A stretch of 64,000 bases of DNA, taken from Cyrtodaria siliqua (lineage: Eukaryota > Mollusca > Bivalvia > Adapedonta > Hiatellidae). The notes under the pieces are model-generated. The model was not told the origin of the DNA. It made no database searches and was given only the letters and a program-made list of their open reading frames with translations. The translations under genes were made by a program, and so were the position numbers. This document shows positions 35,240-50,200 of the stretch, one piece after another. Each line of letters starts with the position of its first letter. The stretch's first letter is position 1. The stretch spans positions 248,001-312,000 of the forward strand of contig JAWPHD010001288.1 in assembly GCA_037043455.1 (NCBI GenBank). Reading direction: 5' to 3'.

Positions 35240-36622
35240 ATTCTGAACACTCACCATCTGAACAATTTTTTGAAATTGTCCGAGCTTTCATTGATATTAA
35301 CAATCTGTTAAAGTTTGGTAAAGAGCGGATGAAAAACGAAGGCCCCATCGTCTTAACGAGGCAAAATATAGCATTTTAACTAAATCAAGAGCCATTACTC
35401 CGCTGTTACTGGTTCGATCTGGCTGGTTTTCAAATTTGTCCAAGCTTTCATTGATATTACCAATCTGGTAAAGATTGATTACAACATGAAGGCGCTAGAG
35501 TGTTCACAAGGCTGAAAATGGCATTTTTTCAATAGTTCAGGGGCACATAATTCTGGTGTTCTTGGTCCGATATAGCTTATTTTCAAACTTGACCGAGCTT
35601 TCATTGATATTAACAATATGTTAAAGTTTGGTAAAGATCGCATGAAAAATGAAGGCCCTATCGTCTTTACAAAACAAAATATACCATTTTAAACTAATTT
35701 AAGGGCCATAACTCCACTGTTACTTGTTCGATCTAGCTGGTCTTTGAACTTGTCCGAGCTATCTTTGATATTAACAATCTGGTAAAGATCGGATGAAAAA
35801 TGAAGGCGCTATCGTCTTTACAAGGAATTTTTAACTAAATCAAGGGCCATAACTCCGCTGTTATTGGTCCGATCTGTCTGGTTTTCGAACTTCATGAGCT
35901 ATAATTGATATTAACAATCTGGTAAAGTTTGGTAAAGATCGGATGAAAAATGAAGGCGCTTTCGTCTTAAGGCAAAATATAGCACTTTTAACGCTAAATC
36001 AAGGGCCATAACTCCGCTATTACTGTTCCGATCTTTCTAGTTTTCGAACTTGTCCAGCTTTCACCAATATTAACAATCTCGTAAAGTTTGGAAAAGATCG
36101 GATGAAAAATGAAGGCCCTATTGTCTTAACAAGGCAAAATATAGCATTTTTAATTAAATCAAGAACCACAACTCTCCTGTTACTGGTCCGATCTGTCTGG
36201 TTTCCGAACTTGTCCGAGCTTTTACCAATATTAACAATCTCGTAAAGTTTGGAAAAGATCGGATGAAAAATGAAGGCCCTATCGTCTTAACAAGGCAAAA
36301 TATAGCATTTTTATCTTAAATAAGGGCCACAACTCCGCTGTTACTGGTCCGATCTGTCTGGTTTTCGAACTTGTCCGAGCTTTCATTGATATTAACATCT
36401 GGTAAAGTCTGGTAAAGATCAGATGAAAAATGAAGGCCCTTTCCTCCAATCGGTCTGGATTTCAAAGTTGTCCGAGCTTTCATTGATATTAACATCTGGT
36501 CAAGTTTGGTAAAGATCAAATGAAAAATGAAGGCCCTTTCCTCTTAACGAGACGAAAGTTAACGACGGACGGAAGGACGGACGGACAACTGGGCATCCCA
36601 TAAGCTCGGTACAGTAAAAATG
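35240..36622 (-). repeat. Array element, minus orientation, about 160-bp monomers
   Basis: About eight monomers of the family seen at 21.15-22.1 kb, inverted ('aagatcggatgaaaaatgaa', 'ctccgctgttactggtccga'). They end in 'acggacggaaggacggacgg' and a shortened 5' terminus 'cccataagctcggtacag'. It lies between TK2 and METTL1. Confidence 0.85.
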
Positions 36623-37407
36623 TTATTAAATTTTTATATTAACATCATCTTTCCCAACAATAACGTGCCTTGGAACATGATAACAAAAAAGACAAAGACC
36701 ATCAGTGTATTTTCAGACAGTGGAATATTTTCTGTTGCGACACCAGATGCATGCATAGTAGCTCAGCAGCTTTCAAAAATGTGATTATGTCGGAAGTTTA
36801 TTCAAAATATTTTCTTTCAGAAACAAAAAGAATCAAATGAAAGTAAATATTATGTATTTTATATATCGATACAGATTAGGGCTTTAACGAATACACTTGG
36901 AGGTAAATACGCTATGTATCAAGAATACGCCCTATGCAGGAGACTCGACAGGTATGAACTAAATTAAAACACTATAAATAGTCTTCAATTCATGACCCCA
37001 CTTCAGACTAAAAAATCACATTTTTCTTAAGATAAGTCTATCAACATTATCAGAAGAGAGAGCAGCCCTTTGAGCAGACACCACATCTCCAGCAATAATA
37101 AAACATTTGTTGCAGGGATGCCGAATTGGATGCCACAAAATAAACGTGTGCTTTATTTGCATTTCAGGATTTGTGATGATTTTTTGCTTTGATTTTAAAC
37201 ATTAAATACAAAACAAACTGATCATTTTGGCCTCTGAGAATGTTAAATTTGAATGCATGGATATACTGTACATATTCGGTTCAGCTGGTGGCAAATGTGA
37301 ATACGTATTAGTACTCGATATACCGAATATTCGAGCGTATCGTTACAGGCCTAATATGGATGACTGACTAAACAAACAAAACAAATGAAATTATTTTTTT
37401 CCATTAC
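36623..37407. other. Interval between array element and METTL1 3' end
   Basis: AT-rich DNA with no supported gene or repeat boundary. It probably holds downstream flanking sequence of METTL1. Confidence 0.4.
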
Positions 37408-37413
37408 TTTATT
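37408..37413 (-). promoter_or_regulatory. METTL1: Candidate poly(A) signal of METTL1
   Basis: AATAAA on the minus strand, about 200 nt past the METTL1 stop, is followed within 15 nt by a short A run. It is the best placed signal for 3' end formation of METTL1, or of a joint CMC2-METTL1 transcript. Confidence 0.55.
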
Positions 37414-37610
37414 TAAACAGTTTTAGAAACAAATTTACAATGCAACTAGTCTTATAAATGTAAATACATCATGTACATAATTTCCAACCTATCGCATATT
37501 AGATTTCTTAGATATTCACATGGATGTCTGCATGAATTTTCAATTTATTATTAATCTTCTCATAATATTGAACTTCTGACATTATTAACTGTAATTTAAC
37601 AATAATAAAA

Positions 37611-38450
<840 letters not shown>

Positions 38451-38492
38451 TCAAAATAAGTCTGCAGTGTATAGAGAACTATATACTGCTGT

Positions 38493-38588
38493 CTACTGAG
38501 ATGTGGTTTTTTTGTGTGTGTCAAATTCAAATGGAATCTTGTGTCTTTCACTTTTTGGTAGTCTGTTTTGCTGCATAAAATATGCCCT
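38493..38588 (-). CDS. CMC2: CMC2 exon 3 (stop)
   Basis: It encodes the last 31 residues, starting RAYFMQQNRLPKSERHK, and a TAG at 38495-38493. Acceptor 'atactttcag'. The tail is lysine-rich and diverges from the vertebrate one, but the NR and S..H spacing is kept. Confidence 0.82.
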   Translation of the reverse strand, partial: RAYFMQQNRLPKSERHKIPFEFDTHKKTTSQ

Positions 38589-41500
38589 CTGAAAGTATGG
38601 AAGATTAGACCTATTAACAACTAAAATCAGCACATGAACATCTATGATCTACTGTTTCTTAAACCAATGTGTTTTCTAGCATATGTACCACAATTGCAAC
38701 AACTTTACAAGCATCTCCTAAATCAAAATGTTATCAGATTTGTGAAAAGCACCCAAAAGCCATTAACACAAACATGATGTCATCACATAACATTGGCTTT
38801 TGAGAGTGTAATAAAACAATGACTTGTTTCTTGTAATACATTTACACTTAGTATAGTGTATTAAGTGTGCAAATGATAACCAAATCACTGTGTTTGTATA
38901 AAATAAAACCAAATTTGTCTATTGCTTTTCCAGTTTATTTTATATGAGGAACAGAAAGCATTCTTAGTATGTAGAGTGTTACTAGTGAAGCAGATATGAT
39001 TACACTGACCTAAGGCTGTACATGTATTTAAAGGGACAATGTCCCCAACGTTCAGCTTATAAAACACAAAACAATTACGTTGACAAACATCACACAGCAA
39101 CAATTACTGAATATTTACTTAGTAAAAAACAACCCAAAAAGCTTGTTTGACGGAATTCAATACTAGTACAAAAAAAAAAGAAGCATCGCTTCATGCGGCT
39201 GAACTAAAATTACACTCGAGGGTAATAAATAGTGCGCAATGGTCGAGCGCACTCCCAACTGAGCTAAACAGGCCAGATGTGTTACGCAAGACATACTATC
39301 AGGAAAACCTCATGCGCTCATGGATGTCATGTGATCACCAAAAGTGTAAATACTGCATTCCAGCATTGTTTACAAACAATAAATTAAAATTCCTTTTATT
39401 TTTCAAACTCACGAATGAATTACTACAGACTTATTTGGGTCTACGCTCAGGTTTTCACATATACAGTTGATTGAATAAAAATCAGACAGTTATTTGTTTA
39501 TGCTTTATATCTGCTTACTTACGGAAAAGGAAAAGTTACAAGATATACAATACCTCTTGCTTCATACACCTGTTTAGCATTCGGTCAAATTCATTACATC
39601 CTCCTATCAACCTCTTGTACTTGTTCTGCAAATAAAAGACAATTGAATTGGGGTTTTAAGGTGCACCAACACATGAAAAGGTTATATGGCGCCTAAAAGG
39701 CATGAACATGCCAGGCTCATCTTCCATGTACATCGAGATAAAATATGGAAAATGGGCCTAGAACCTTCTCACCCTGAACTGCAGAGTTGCTGCAAATTCT
39801 ATCGTAGAAACTCCATTTACGCTGGAGCCACGTTATTGTTTTTCTGCCACTGCTCTGTTGATGCAAGCGAGATAGCACCTGAAACAATGCAGGGATCATG
39901 ATGAAGACCTTTAATGAACATGAACAAAAAATGATAAAATGAACATGAATTTGGGGTGATTCTGCCCCTCTGCCTACCCCTCCAAAGGGATCTGCAGTGG
40001 CCGTATTCTTTGCCCCGTGACCAAACGGGGCCCCCAGCAACCACACGGGGCAAATAAAAGACAAGAACATGGTTTATCAACTTAATAAGTTGTTCTCTGT
40101 TCTGGAATTTATCATCTATCTAGACAAAATCCATGACTCAGAGCAAAATCTAAAATTGTTTTGAATATTTCGACTGATATTTTCAGCTGATCGGACTAGT
40201 GATGCGTGTCGTCACATGACACAGGAATGTTGCGAGACAAAAGGAGAGAAGCAACGGAGGTCATTACTTTACCAAGAAGAGGGTCTGCAGCTACCCCTGG
40301 TGTACAACTCTCTTGTTATCACGCTACGTTTCTATGTAATGACATGTGTCAGTAGTCGGTTCAGCTGACAAAGAACATGAGATATTGCGAACCATATAAG
40401 TAATGCTCGTGCAAACTATTAGACCGCTAGCTCTTTTAGTTCCAGAACATTTTTTAAAGGCTTTAAGTAATGCTGTGACCCCAGCGGCCGGGCCACATTT
40501 GACCCTAGGGTAATCATAATTTAAACTAGAACTATCACTGAAGGTGATGAATACACCAGCTTAAATTTAAGTCAAAGGACCATAATTCTGTAATAAACTA
40601 GGCAATCAACAATGGGCGTAGAGGGTCATAAGGACATCAGTTGTCATGTGTATATGAAGTTTGGGGAACAACCCATTCAAAACTGTTTGAGGAATGCAAG
40701 AAAGAACAAGAGGTCAATGACCTTGAAGCTCTACTGATTGATTTTGATTTCAGGAAGTAGTCGCTACAGACTTGTTTTTTGAAAATCTATTTTTAACCGT
40801 TGCGGCCATCTTGAATTTCCGGCCGACCTGAAATTTTGCTAAGATCAATAAGACATTAAGAGCAACATTCCTGTGAAGTTTCATGAAAATCCGTCAGGTA
40901 GTTTCAAAGAAGTAGTCGCTACAAGTTTTCATTATATAACTCTATGTAAACAAAGCAGCCATGTTTAAGGTCAAATCAAAACGATTTTCGACAAGGACCA
41001 ACATCATGTCATACTGATCATTTTAGAAAAAGTCCCATATCAATATCTCTTATTGTTTAGAAGAAGTAGTCGCTACAAACTTATTTATTTTAAATCTATT
41101 TTTAGCTGTGGCGGCCATCTTGAATTTCCGGCCGACCTGAAATTTTTCTAGGATCAACTAGACATCAAGAGCAACATTCCTGTGAAGTTTCATGAACATC
41201 CGTCAAGTCGTTTCAGAGGAGTAGTCGCTACAAGTTTTTACTATATATAACTATGTAACCAAAGATGGCCACTGGCAGCCATGTTTAACGTCGAATCAAA
41301 ATAATTTTCCACAAGGATCTACATCATGTCATGCTGATCATTTTAGAAAAAGTCCCATATCAATATCACTTATAGTTTTCAAGAAGTAGTCGCTACAAAC
41401 TTATTTTTTAAAAATCTATTTTTAGCTGTGACGGCCATCTTGAATTTCCGGCCGACCTGAAATTTTGATAGGATCAATTAGACATCAAGAGCAACATTCC

Positions 41501-44500
41501 TGTAAAGTTTCATGACAATCCGCCAAGTAGTTTCAGAGGAGTAGTCGCTACAAGTTTTTACTATATAACTATGTAAACAAAGATGGCCGCTGGCAGCCAT
41601 GTTTAACGTTGAATCAAAACGATTTTTGACTAGGATCAACATCATGTAATGCTGATCATTTTAGAAAAAGTCCCATATCAATATCACTTATAGTTTTCAA
41701 GAAGTAGTCGCTACAAACTTATTTTTTAAAAATCTATTTTTAGCTGTGACGGCCATCTTGAATTTCCGGCCGACCTGAAATTTTTCTAGGATCAATCAGA
41801 CATCAAGAGCAACATTCCTGTAAAGTTTCATGAATATCCGCCAAGTAGTTTCAGAGAAGTAGTCGCTACAAGTTTTTACTATATAACTCTATGTAAACAA
41901 AGATGGCCGCTGGCAGCCATGTTTAACGTTGAATCAAAACGATTTTTGACTAGGATCAACATCATGTCATGCTGATCATTTTAGAAAAAGTCCCATATCA
42001 ATATCACTTATAGTTTTCAAGAAGAAGTCGCTACAAACTTGTATTTTAAAACTCTATTTTTAGCTTTGGCGGCCATCTTGGATTTCACATCAACATGAAT
42101 TTTTGCTAGGATCAACTAGACTTTATGGGCAACATTTCTGTAAAGTTTCATGAATATCCATCCAGTAGTTTCAGCTGTGAAGTCGCTACAAGTTTTTACT
42201 ATATAACTCTATGTAAACAAAGATGGCCGCTGGCAGCCATGTTTAACGTTGAATCAAAACGATTTTTGACTAGGATCAACATCATGTCATGCTGATCATT
42301 TTAGAAAAAGTCCCATATCAATATCACTTATAGTTTTCAAGAAGAAGTCGCTACAAACTTGTATTTTAAAACTCTATTTTTAGCTTTGGCGGCCATCTTG
42401 GATTTCACATCAACATGAATTTTTGCTAGGATCAACTAGACTTTATGGGCAACATTTCTGTAAAGTTTCATGAATATCCATCCAGTAGTTTCAGCTGTGA
42501 AGTCGCTACAAGTTTTTACTATATAACTCTATGTAAACAAAGATGGCCGCTGGCAGCCATGTTTAACGTTGAATCAAAACGATTTTTGACTAGGATCAAC
42601 ATCATGTCATGCTGATCATTTTAGAAAAAGTCCATATCAATATCACTTATAGTTTTCAAGAAGAAGTCGCTACAAACTTGTATTTTAAAACTCTATTTTT
42701 AGCTTTGGCGGCCATCTTGGATTTCACATCAACATGAATTTTTGCTAGGATCAACTAGACTTTATGGGCAACATTTCTGTAAAGTTTCATGAATATCCAT
42801 CCAGTAGTTTCAGCTGTGAAGTCGCTACAAATAAAAGTTTACGGACAGACGGACAGACGGACGGACAGACGGACGACGGACTCCGCACCACGGCATAAGC
42901 TCTGCTGATCTCTGATCAGTAGAGCTAAAAATGTGTTACGCGACGTGACAAACATGTGTTCCACAACACAATGGGACGCGACGGGACATTACGGACAACG
43001 TGATTCTTATAATAATATATAGCCCGACTTCACTTTGGAAAGCAGGGGTATAAAAAATTTAAAAAAATTTACCTAAGGATCATCCAAGTCAATTTTTATC
43101 AATTTTGACCTATTACTTTCTAAAGAGAAGTTGTTAACAATGGACGGACGACAGATGAGGAGTGATCCCAATAAATTCAGAAAAAAACACTGTCATAAAA
43201 CATCCAGTTTTTAAAACAAGCGGTTATAATTTTGTCTTCGCAGTTCAAAGCTTTGTAAACAATCACATAATAAAATGTGACATTTGTAATAGTTTAATAA
43301 AATGTGAAAGGACTAGGTATGATAAGGGACAAAATTGGCCCCCAATATTGAAAGTTTTAAATATCTAGATTAGCTACAAATGAACTGAATCAATATTAAA
43401 ACTCATTACAAGTACACTTGAAGGCTCTAAATGAATTTAAGAGCCTTTTAAACAAGGCGTTTCCTTTCAAAAAAATGACATTTTTGTTCATTTTCAGCAG
43501 TTTTCGATCAGTTTTTGGTCTTAGAAATACAGAGGGCACCTTCGAGCACAGCTGAATTTTTGTTGAAACAAGTACTTGATAGGGATGCATCATCAGCCAA
43601 AAAACTGTGTGTGCTCGGAGGTGCACTCTATATTTTTAGGATCAAAATCTTGTCCAGAAAGGTCCAAAATCTACAAAATATAACAAAATTACCAAAAATG
43701 CCATTTTTTGAGACCCTGTTAATTCTTCCAGATAAATAAAATAAATAAAAATTTAGTTTGAAGATAGAATATGATCGATTTACTTCAACATTCACAACAG
43801 ATAATATGTAAATATTATTTTTTTGCATTTTGAACATATTTGGGGCCAAAATACCCCCCTTATCATACCTTGTCCTTTGTAATAGTTTAATAAAATTTGA
43901 CATTTGTAATAATTTAATAAAATGTATGTCACATTTTATTAAAATATACATTGTAAGTTAGAAAATGTCCACATTTGTAATAGTTTTAATAACATTACGT
44001 GGTCCCGGTCTTAATTCCTTTAAGCGAGGACAGATGCGCCGAAGGCGGAGCTTATCGTACTTATCGTACTATCGATATAGGTAATTTGTGGGCGGAGCTT
44101 AGCGCTTATCGTGACGGACTATTTTCAATGGAGTTTACTCGACTCTGTGATTTTATGAGACGGATCGATAATTGTCTTGGTATTTCCTTTAACAATTATT
44201 GTCGTATTTATTGAAATACATGATTTGTTTAAAGATTGTAATATTGCACAGAAAAAAAATGCGCACGTAACAATCAATTACAGTAAGAGAGGCGTGAAAT
44301 GAGTCTATATAAATTATCTGCCCGTCGTAATTGGCACGAGTGAAAATGTAATATCCTTGTTTAGATAAATTCTATCAAATTCGTGAATTTGTCAGGACCC
44401 AGATGATCCTCGTTTTCATGTCACCCACCAAAACAGTCATGTACTTACACACCATTCTCAATCTGTAATATCCACATTGTTCGGGGCACATTTACGATAA

Positions 44501-47175
44501 ACGAAATGGAATTGTATCAAAGTTACCACAATGTTGATTTACTGTTTATGCACATGAACCAACCCTATAAAAAACAATGTCTACTGGTATTTTTTTGTGG
44601 GATTAAAAATGCCGCGGTCTTTTGATGTTGCCGTGCGGCGTCTGAAAAACAGGCGATCACCGCGATTGTATGACGCAACACAAAGACCTTTTGATCTTGC
44701 GCGTTTACCGCGACTTTGTCGAGATCAAGAACAGAAATTAACAATTTAAAGGAGCAGTAATAAAGTTATGTGTACTCGACTGTATTGAAATAATAAAAAA
44801 ATCTTTAACGTATAAAAAAAACTATTGTTAAATATCTAATTAGATATTAAAAATATTAGCAGTTCTAATTAAGGGGCAAACCACGCATAGACGACTGGAT
44901 ATATCAGCTTGCGTCTTTACGCGTTTTATATTTTGAGAAAACGTACTTTATCTAAAAAAAATAAAGGAGTTTTCGTTTGTGTTGCAGCTCCATTCACCAA
45001 ATGACAAGTTTATTCAGACAAGATATTAGCCAACATTTCGGTCTAAATTACTCGTGAAAAAAATAATCGGCCTCTCATATATCATCACAAATTTGAACAC
45101 TCATGGAATGTCGAGTAGTTTCAAGTAGTCCTTTATTATAACGTCTTTATTATTATTATTTTTGACGTAGTCATTTTTCGTTTGTTACAATTGTTCACGG
45201 TCATCTGTTTATAGCTACAAACCAGGTTTACTGAAAACATTCAGCCTATAAAAAAAACACAATCTGATTCTATTAACTTAGGGGACAAACAGCAATCTTG
45301 AAGTTTTTATCATGCATTAAAAATTGAACTTACAATTCAATTATCCAGTATAATTTTTGCACACAATTAGTGATTTTTTTAAAAAGTTTTATCAATATGC
45401 AAAACAATATATTAAAATCTAATGTGGACACTGTGAGTTTAAAAAAAATAATCAAGATTGCTCATGTCCCTTTAAAGGAACTTCCAACTATTGATCATTA
45501 TATTGCCACAAGAATACATTTAAACAAAGAGAAATTTCTTTTTAATTATATGAAAGTTTAGTACAATGTCAAAACGATTTTAGGATTAATACACCCGAGA
45601 AGCTAAAAATAATTGCCACGTGTCCCCTTTAATTTAATCTATATTTAATTTTAACAAAATTAACTTTTAAGAAAGATATCATAGATGTAAACGTGTGGAT
45701 TCTGAAATATGGAAACGCCATGACTGTCTTAGGATGAGCATTTGTCTTTTATGTTCGTTGCCTATGCCTTTACATTCGGTACATATGCCTTCAGTACATA
45801 ATTATGCCTTTATGTTCGGTGCATATGCCATTTCAGTTCGGTGCATGTCTTTATGTTCGGTACATATGCATTTTTGTTCGGTGCATATGCCATATGAATT
45901 GTTCGGTGCATAATCCATTATATAAAGTAGTTTACTGAGATACTAGCCGCATTCACATACAAATTTGAAACTAAGTTTTCTAAGTATAACAGGGGCTATA
46001 GTTCTGTTTAAATGCAGGAGTTATAGAAACTGACACTGTGGTGTCTGATGATGCTGAATGCAGGTGTGTGAAGTTTTCAGAGATACAACTTTAATCAAGT
46101 GACGCAGACAACGACAATCAAGAAAAAAGCCTAGCAAAAAAATCTGTGCATATGCCTTTAAGTTCAGTGCATATGTCTTTATGTTCGGAAACATATGCAT
46201 TTTTGTTCGGTGCATATGCCATATGAATTGTTCGGTGCATTATATACATATATAATCCATTATATAAAGTAGTTTTCCGAGATACTAGCTGCATTCACAT
46301 ACAAACTTGAACCAAGTTTTTTTAAGTATAACAGGGGCTACAATTCTGTTTAATGCAGGAGTTACAGAAAAACTGGCTATGTGGTGTCTGTTGATGCCGA
46401 ATGCAGGTGTGTGAAGTTTCAGAGATACAACTTTAATCAAGTGATGCAGACGACAATGACAATCAAGTGATGAAAATAGTTTTTTCTTTTTCGAAAAAGT
46501 CTAATAAAAAAGGGACTCAACATGTAAACGTTTCGTACCGACGGATAAGGGAAGCCTAATTTCGTGGCGGTGCATACAAATATGGTTAGTTGATTGAATG
46601 TTGTTTTTACGTCATTTTCATTACATGTTTTAGATTATTATACATTATTCAACTTTTATAATCGGTCACTTTTCAACGAATTATATATATCTTTTAATAA
46701 TTCATATTTTCATTTGAAATTTTAACTGGCGTCGTTTAACAAATATCGCTAGCAATTTATAAAACTTAATCTGCCTTGATTGGACTATACCCTTGTTGAT
46801 AAACTTAATAAAAACTTGATTTAATATGTTTCGGTGATTTTCAGTTTTTAGTATTCATGTTTTTTCAGAAAACCTGGGTGACCGATTATAAAAGTTGAGT
46901 AGTGGTGGAGGACACCCCTACCACTTTTTCCTGGATAAAACAAGTACATTTACTTTATACCTCCCCCATTCCAAATAATCAACTCTTTCTCAAAATCGAA
47001 GCAGTGAGAGAGGTTTCAAGCATTTTGGGCACATACTTTCAGTATACACGCCTTACCAATATAGCCCTTGACAACAGTTTGAAATACAGAAAGACTAAAA
47101 CAATTGTTTTTCTTCTCTAATGTTCTTTATTTATACCAATCAATATTAAAATGCACATCAAATCCATTTTTTTTT

Positions 47176-47206
<31 letters not shown>

Positions 47207-50200
47207 TTCCAGAATACTGGCATAATAGATTGAATAAATTGTGGTTTACTGCGCACTAGCACGTTGAGTGACTTGATGTTTACAGCACACCAACTCTAAA
47301 AGGGTTATATAGCACCAACAGGTGTGATCATTTCATGCCCACCCTCCTTTTACAGCAAGATAAAAAAAGTGTACAAAACGGGTTTAGATCCTTCAGATCT
47401 GAGAGTTGCTGCAAAATTTGGTGTAAGCACTCCTATTTTTTTGCTGGACCTGTGATCATAGTTTTCAGCCACCACTTAAGTAGCACCTGAAACAATACAG
47501 GGATGATGTAGACCTTTAACATTATAAAAAGGACTACACATGCATTCAGAGGGATTTTACCTCTGCCTGGATAAACTGTGGCCCTATTCTTGCCCAGGAA
47601 CCATAAAGGAATTCACCAACACAAGAAATGTTATATTGCGTGAAACAGGAATGAACATGCCAGGCTCATCCTCCATTTACATCAAGATAAAATATGGAGA
47701 ATGGGCCTAGAAGCTTCTAACATGCAGAGGTGCTGCAAATTCTTTAGTAGACACTCCATTTATGATCAAGCCTCGTTTCCACGGTTGCATATTTAATCTT
47801 TCATTCATTCAGCAAAATTCCAAAAGGTCATAAAACCCATGAGGATTAAAAACATACATATTTATTTAAAAGGTCGACAGCAGATATACTAATCAAAATT
47901 TGCAAAGGATCACTTTTTTCTTCCATATAATTTTATTAGAAATTAATTCATAATAACGTTATTAATTTCATTGATACTTCAACAATTCCTTCAACAATTC
48001 CACAATTAGAATCAAGTCATATACTGCCCTAAATAAATTCATGTAAATTAGAACTAATGCTATTTATTTTAACTAAAAGTTTAAACAGCAAAATAGATCC
48101 TTAGCAAGCACTGTAGATCCTGCTAGAGGCAGAGGGGTAGGACCCACCTTTCTGTGCATTTTTTTATCATGCTCATTCAAGGTTTTCTTCACGACACTGC
48201 ATATGCAAATGTCGAAACATGGCTCCATCGTAAATGGAGTGTCTACAAAAGAATTTGCAACTCTGCAGGTTCGAATATTGTATCTTGATGTAAATGGAGG
48301 ATGAGCCTGATGCCAGTTCATCCCTGTTCGGCGCCATATAACCTTTCATGTGTTGGTGCACCTTAAAACACCAATTCAATTCAGAAGCAAACAGAGCTTG
48401 TATAGATGATCTAACATATATGGAGAACCAAATTTATTAAACACGCTTACATAATTTTGAATGTTGATTTAAAAGTTGCAAAAGTCTATTAAGCATCCAT
48501 AAGGCAATACGGTGTTGCTTAAATATGCTAAGCGGGCTATACATATTAAGCAATACATACTATGGTGAAAACCTAAAGTGCTAATGGAAGTCACGTGATC
48601 GCAGAAAAGGTAAATCTTGTGGGTCCCACTTTATTTACAAATAATAATTTTAAAACAAGTGGTCAATGACCTTCTACTGATTGACTTTGATTTCAGGAAG
48701 TAGTCGCTACAAACGTTTTTTTTTGAAAATTTATTTTTAGCCGTGGCGGCCATCTTAAATTTATGGCCAACCTGAAATTTTGCAAGGATCAATTAGACAT
48801 CAAGAGCAACATTCGTGTGAGGTTCCATATCAATATCACTTATAGTTTTCAAGAAGTAGTCGCTACAAACTTATTTTTTAAAAATCTATTTTTATCTGAA
48901 ATTTTGCTTGGATCAATTAGACATTCAGAGCAACATTCCTGTAAAGTTCCATGAAAATCCGCCAAATAGTTTCAGAGGAGTAGTCGCTACAAGTTTTTAC
49001 TATATAACTCTATGTAAACAAAGATGGCCGCTGGCAGCCATGTTTAACGTCGAATCAAAATGATTTTTGACAAGGACCAACATCATGTCATGCTGATCAT
49101 TTTAGAAAAAGTCCCATATCAATATCTTTTAGAGTTTTCAAGAAGTAGTCGCTACAAACTTGTTTTTTAAAAACCTATTTTTAGATTTGGCGGCCATCTT
49201 GGATTTCACATCAACATGAATTTTTGCTAGGATCAACTAGACTTCATGGGTAACATTTCTGTCAAGTTTCATGAATATCCATTCAGTAGTTTCAGAGGAG
49301 TAGTCGCTACAAAAAAAAAGTTTACGGACAGACGGACGACGGACGCCACGGCATAAGCTCTGCTGATTTCTGATCAGTCGAGCTAAAAAAACTACTCACG
49401 AATGTATTACATGTACTACAGACTTCTTAGGGTCTATGCTCATGTTTTCATGCATACATTTCACTGAATAAAAGTCCGACAGTTATTTGGTTATGCTCAT
49501 TATCTGCTTACTTACGGACAGTGTCCCTTTAACAACAACCCACAAGAGATCCTATAATATTGGAACTTGGTACTTTATCTGTTTCAAAACGAATTTTGTC
49601 TGAAATATATACCATGGCATCTGAATTTACTACTACTATAGCCATTAAACATTATAGTTTCTACGTAGTAGATATTCAATTCTGGTAGGTGTGTGATGTT
49701 TATCAACGATATTATTTTGTGTTATATAAGCTAAAAGTTACGGACAATGATCATGATTTTTTAAACAAGAGATATAATTTGAATTGGTACGGCATGCAGC
49801 AATTCAATCCAAACTGGTGAAACAGGCATTATCTTTATTTTGACCAGATACAGATAAATGGTGAAAAATCAGACAGCCAACCACGTTTCCTCGATAGCTC
49901 AGTTGGTAGAGCGCTGGACCCACAAGCCTACCCGAACCCAGGGTCTCCAGCTTACACGGCTAGCGCTCTACCAACTGAGTTATCGAGAACACACAATTGC
50001 CCATCAAATTTCCATCATGTACATGTAACGTCTCACAACACAGTTAATTTTACATTGCCCTACATATGTACAAGGACCACTCTGGACCACTGTAGAACTT
50101 CCTGAATTTTCTTAAAACTACTTTCTTTGTGAAACTTGACGTCTGTTGCTCGAATTATCCAGCAAAAAACACGGGGTTGAGCAATTTGCTTTTTTAAATA

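Noticed and set aside
43396..43951. Frames of 70-107 codons on both strands
   Set aside because: They lie wholly within a TIR element and its flanking 27-bp repeat, with no family wording.
48653..49388. Satellite DNA or centromeric repeat
   Set aside because: Copies have defined hairpin termini and occur as dispersed insertions in both orientations, so they are elements with internal arrays.
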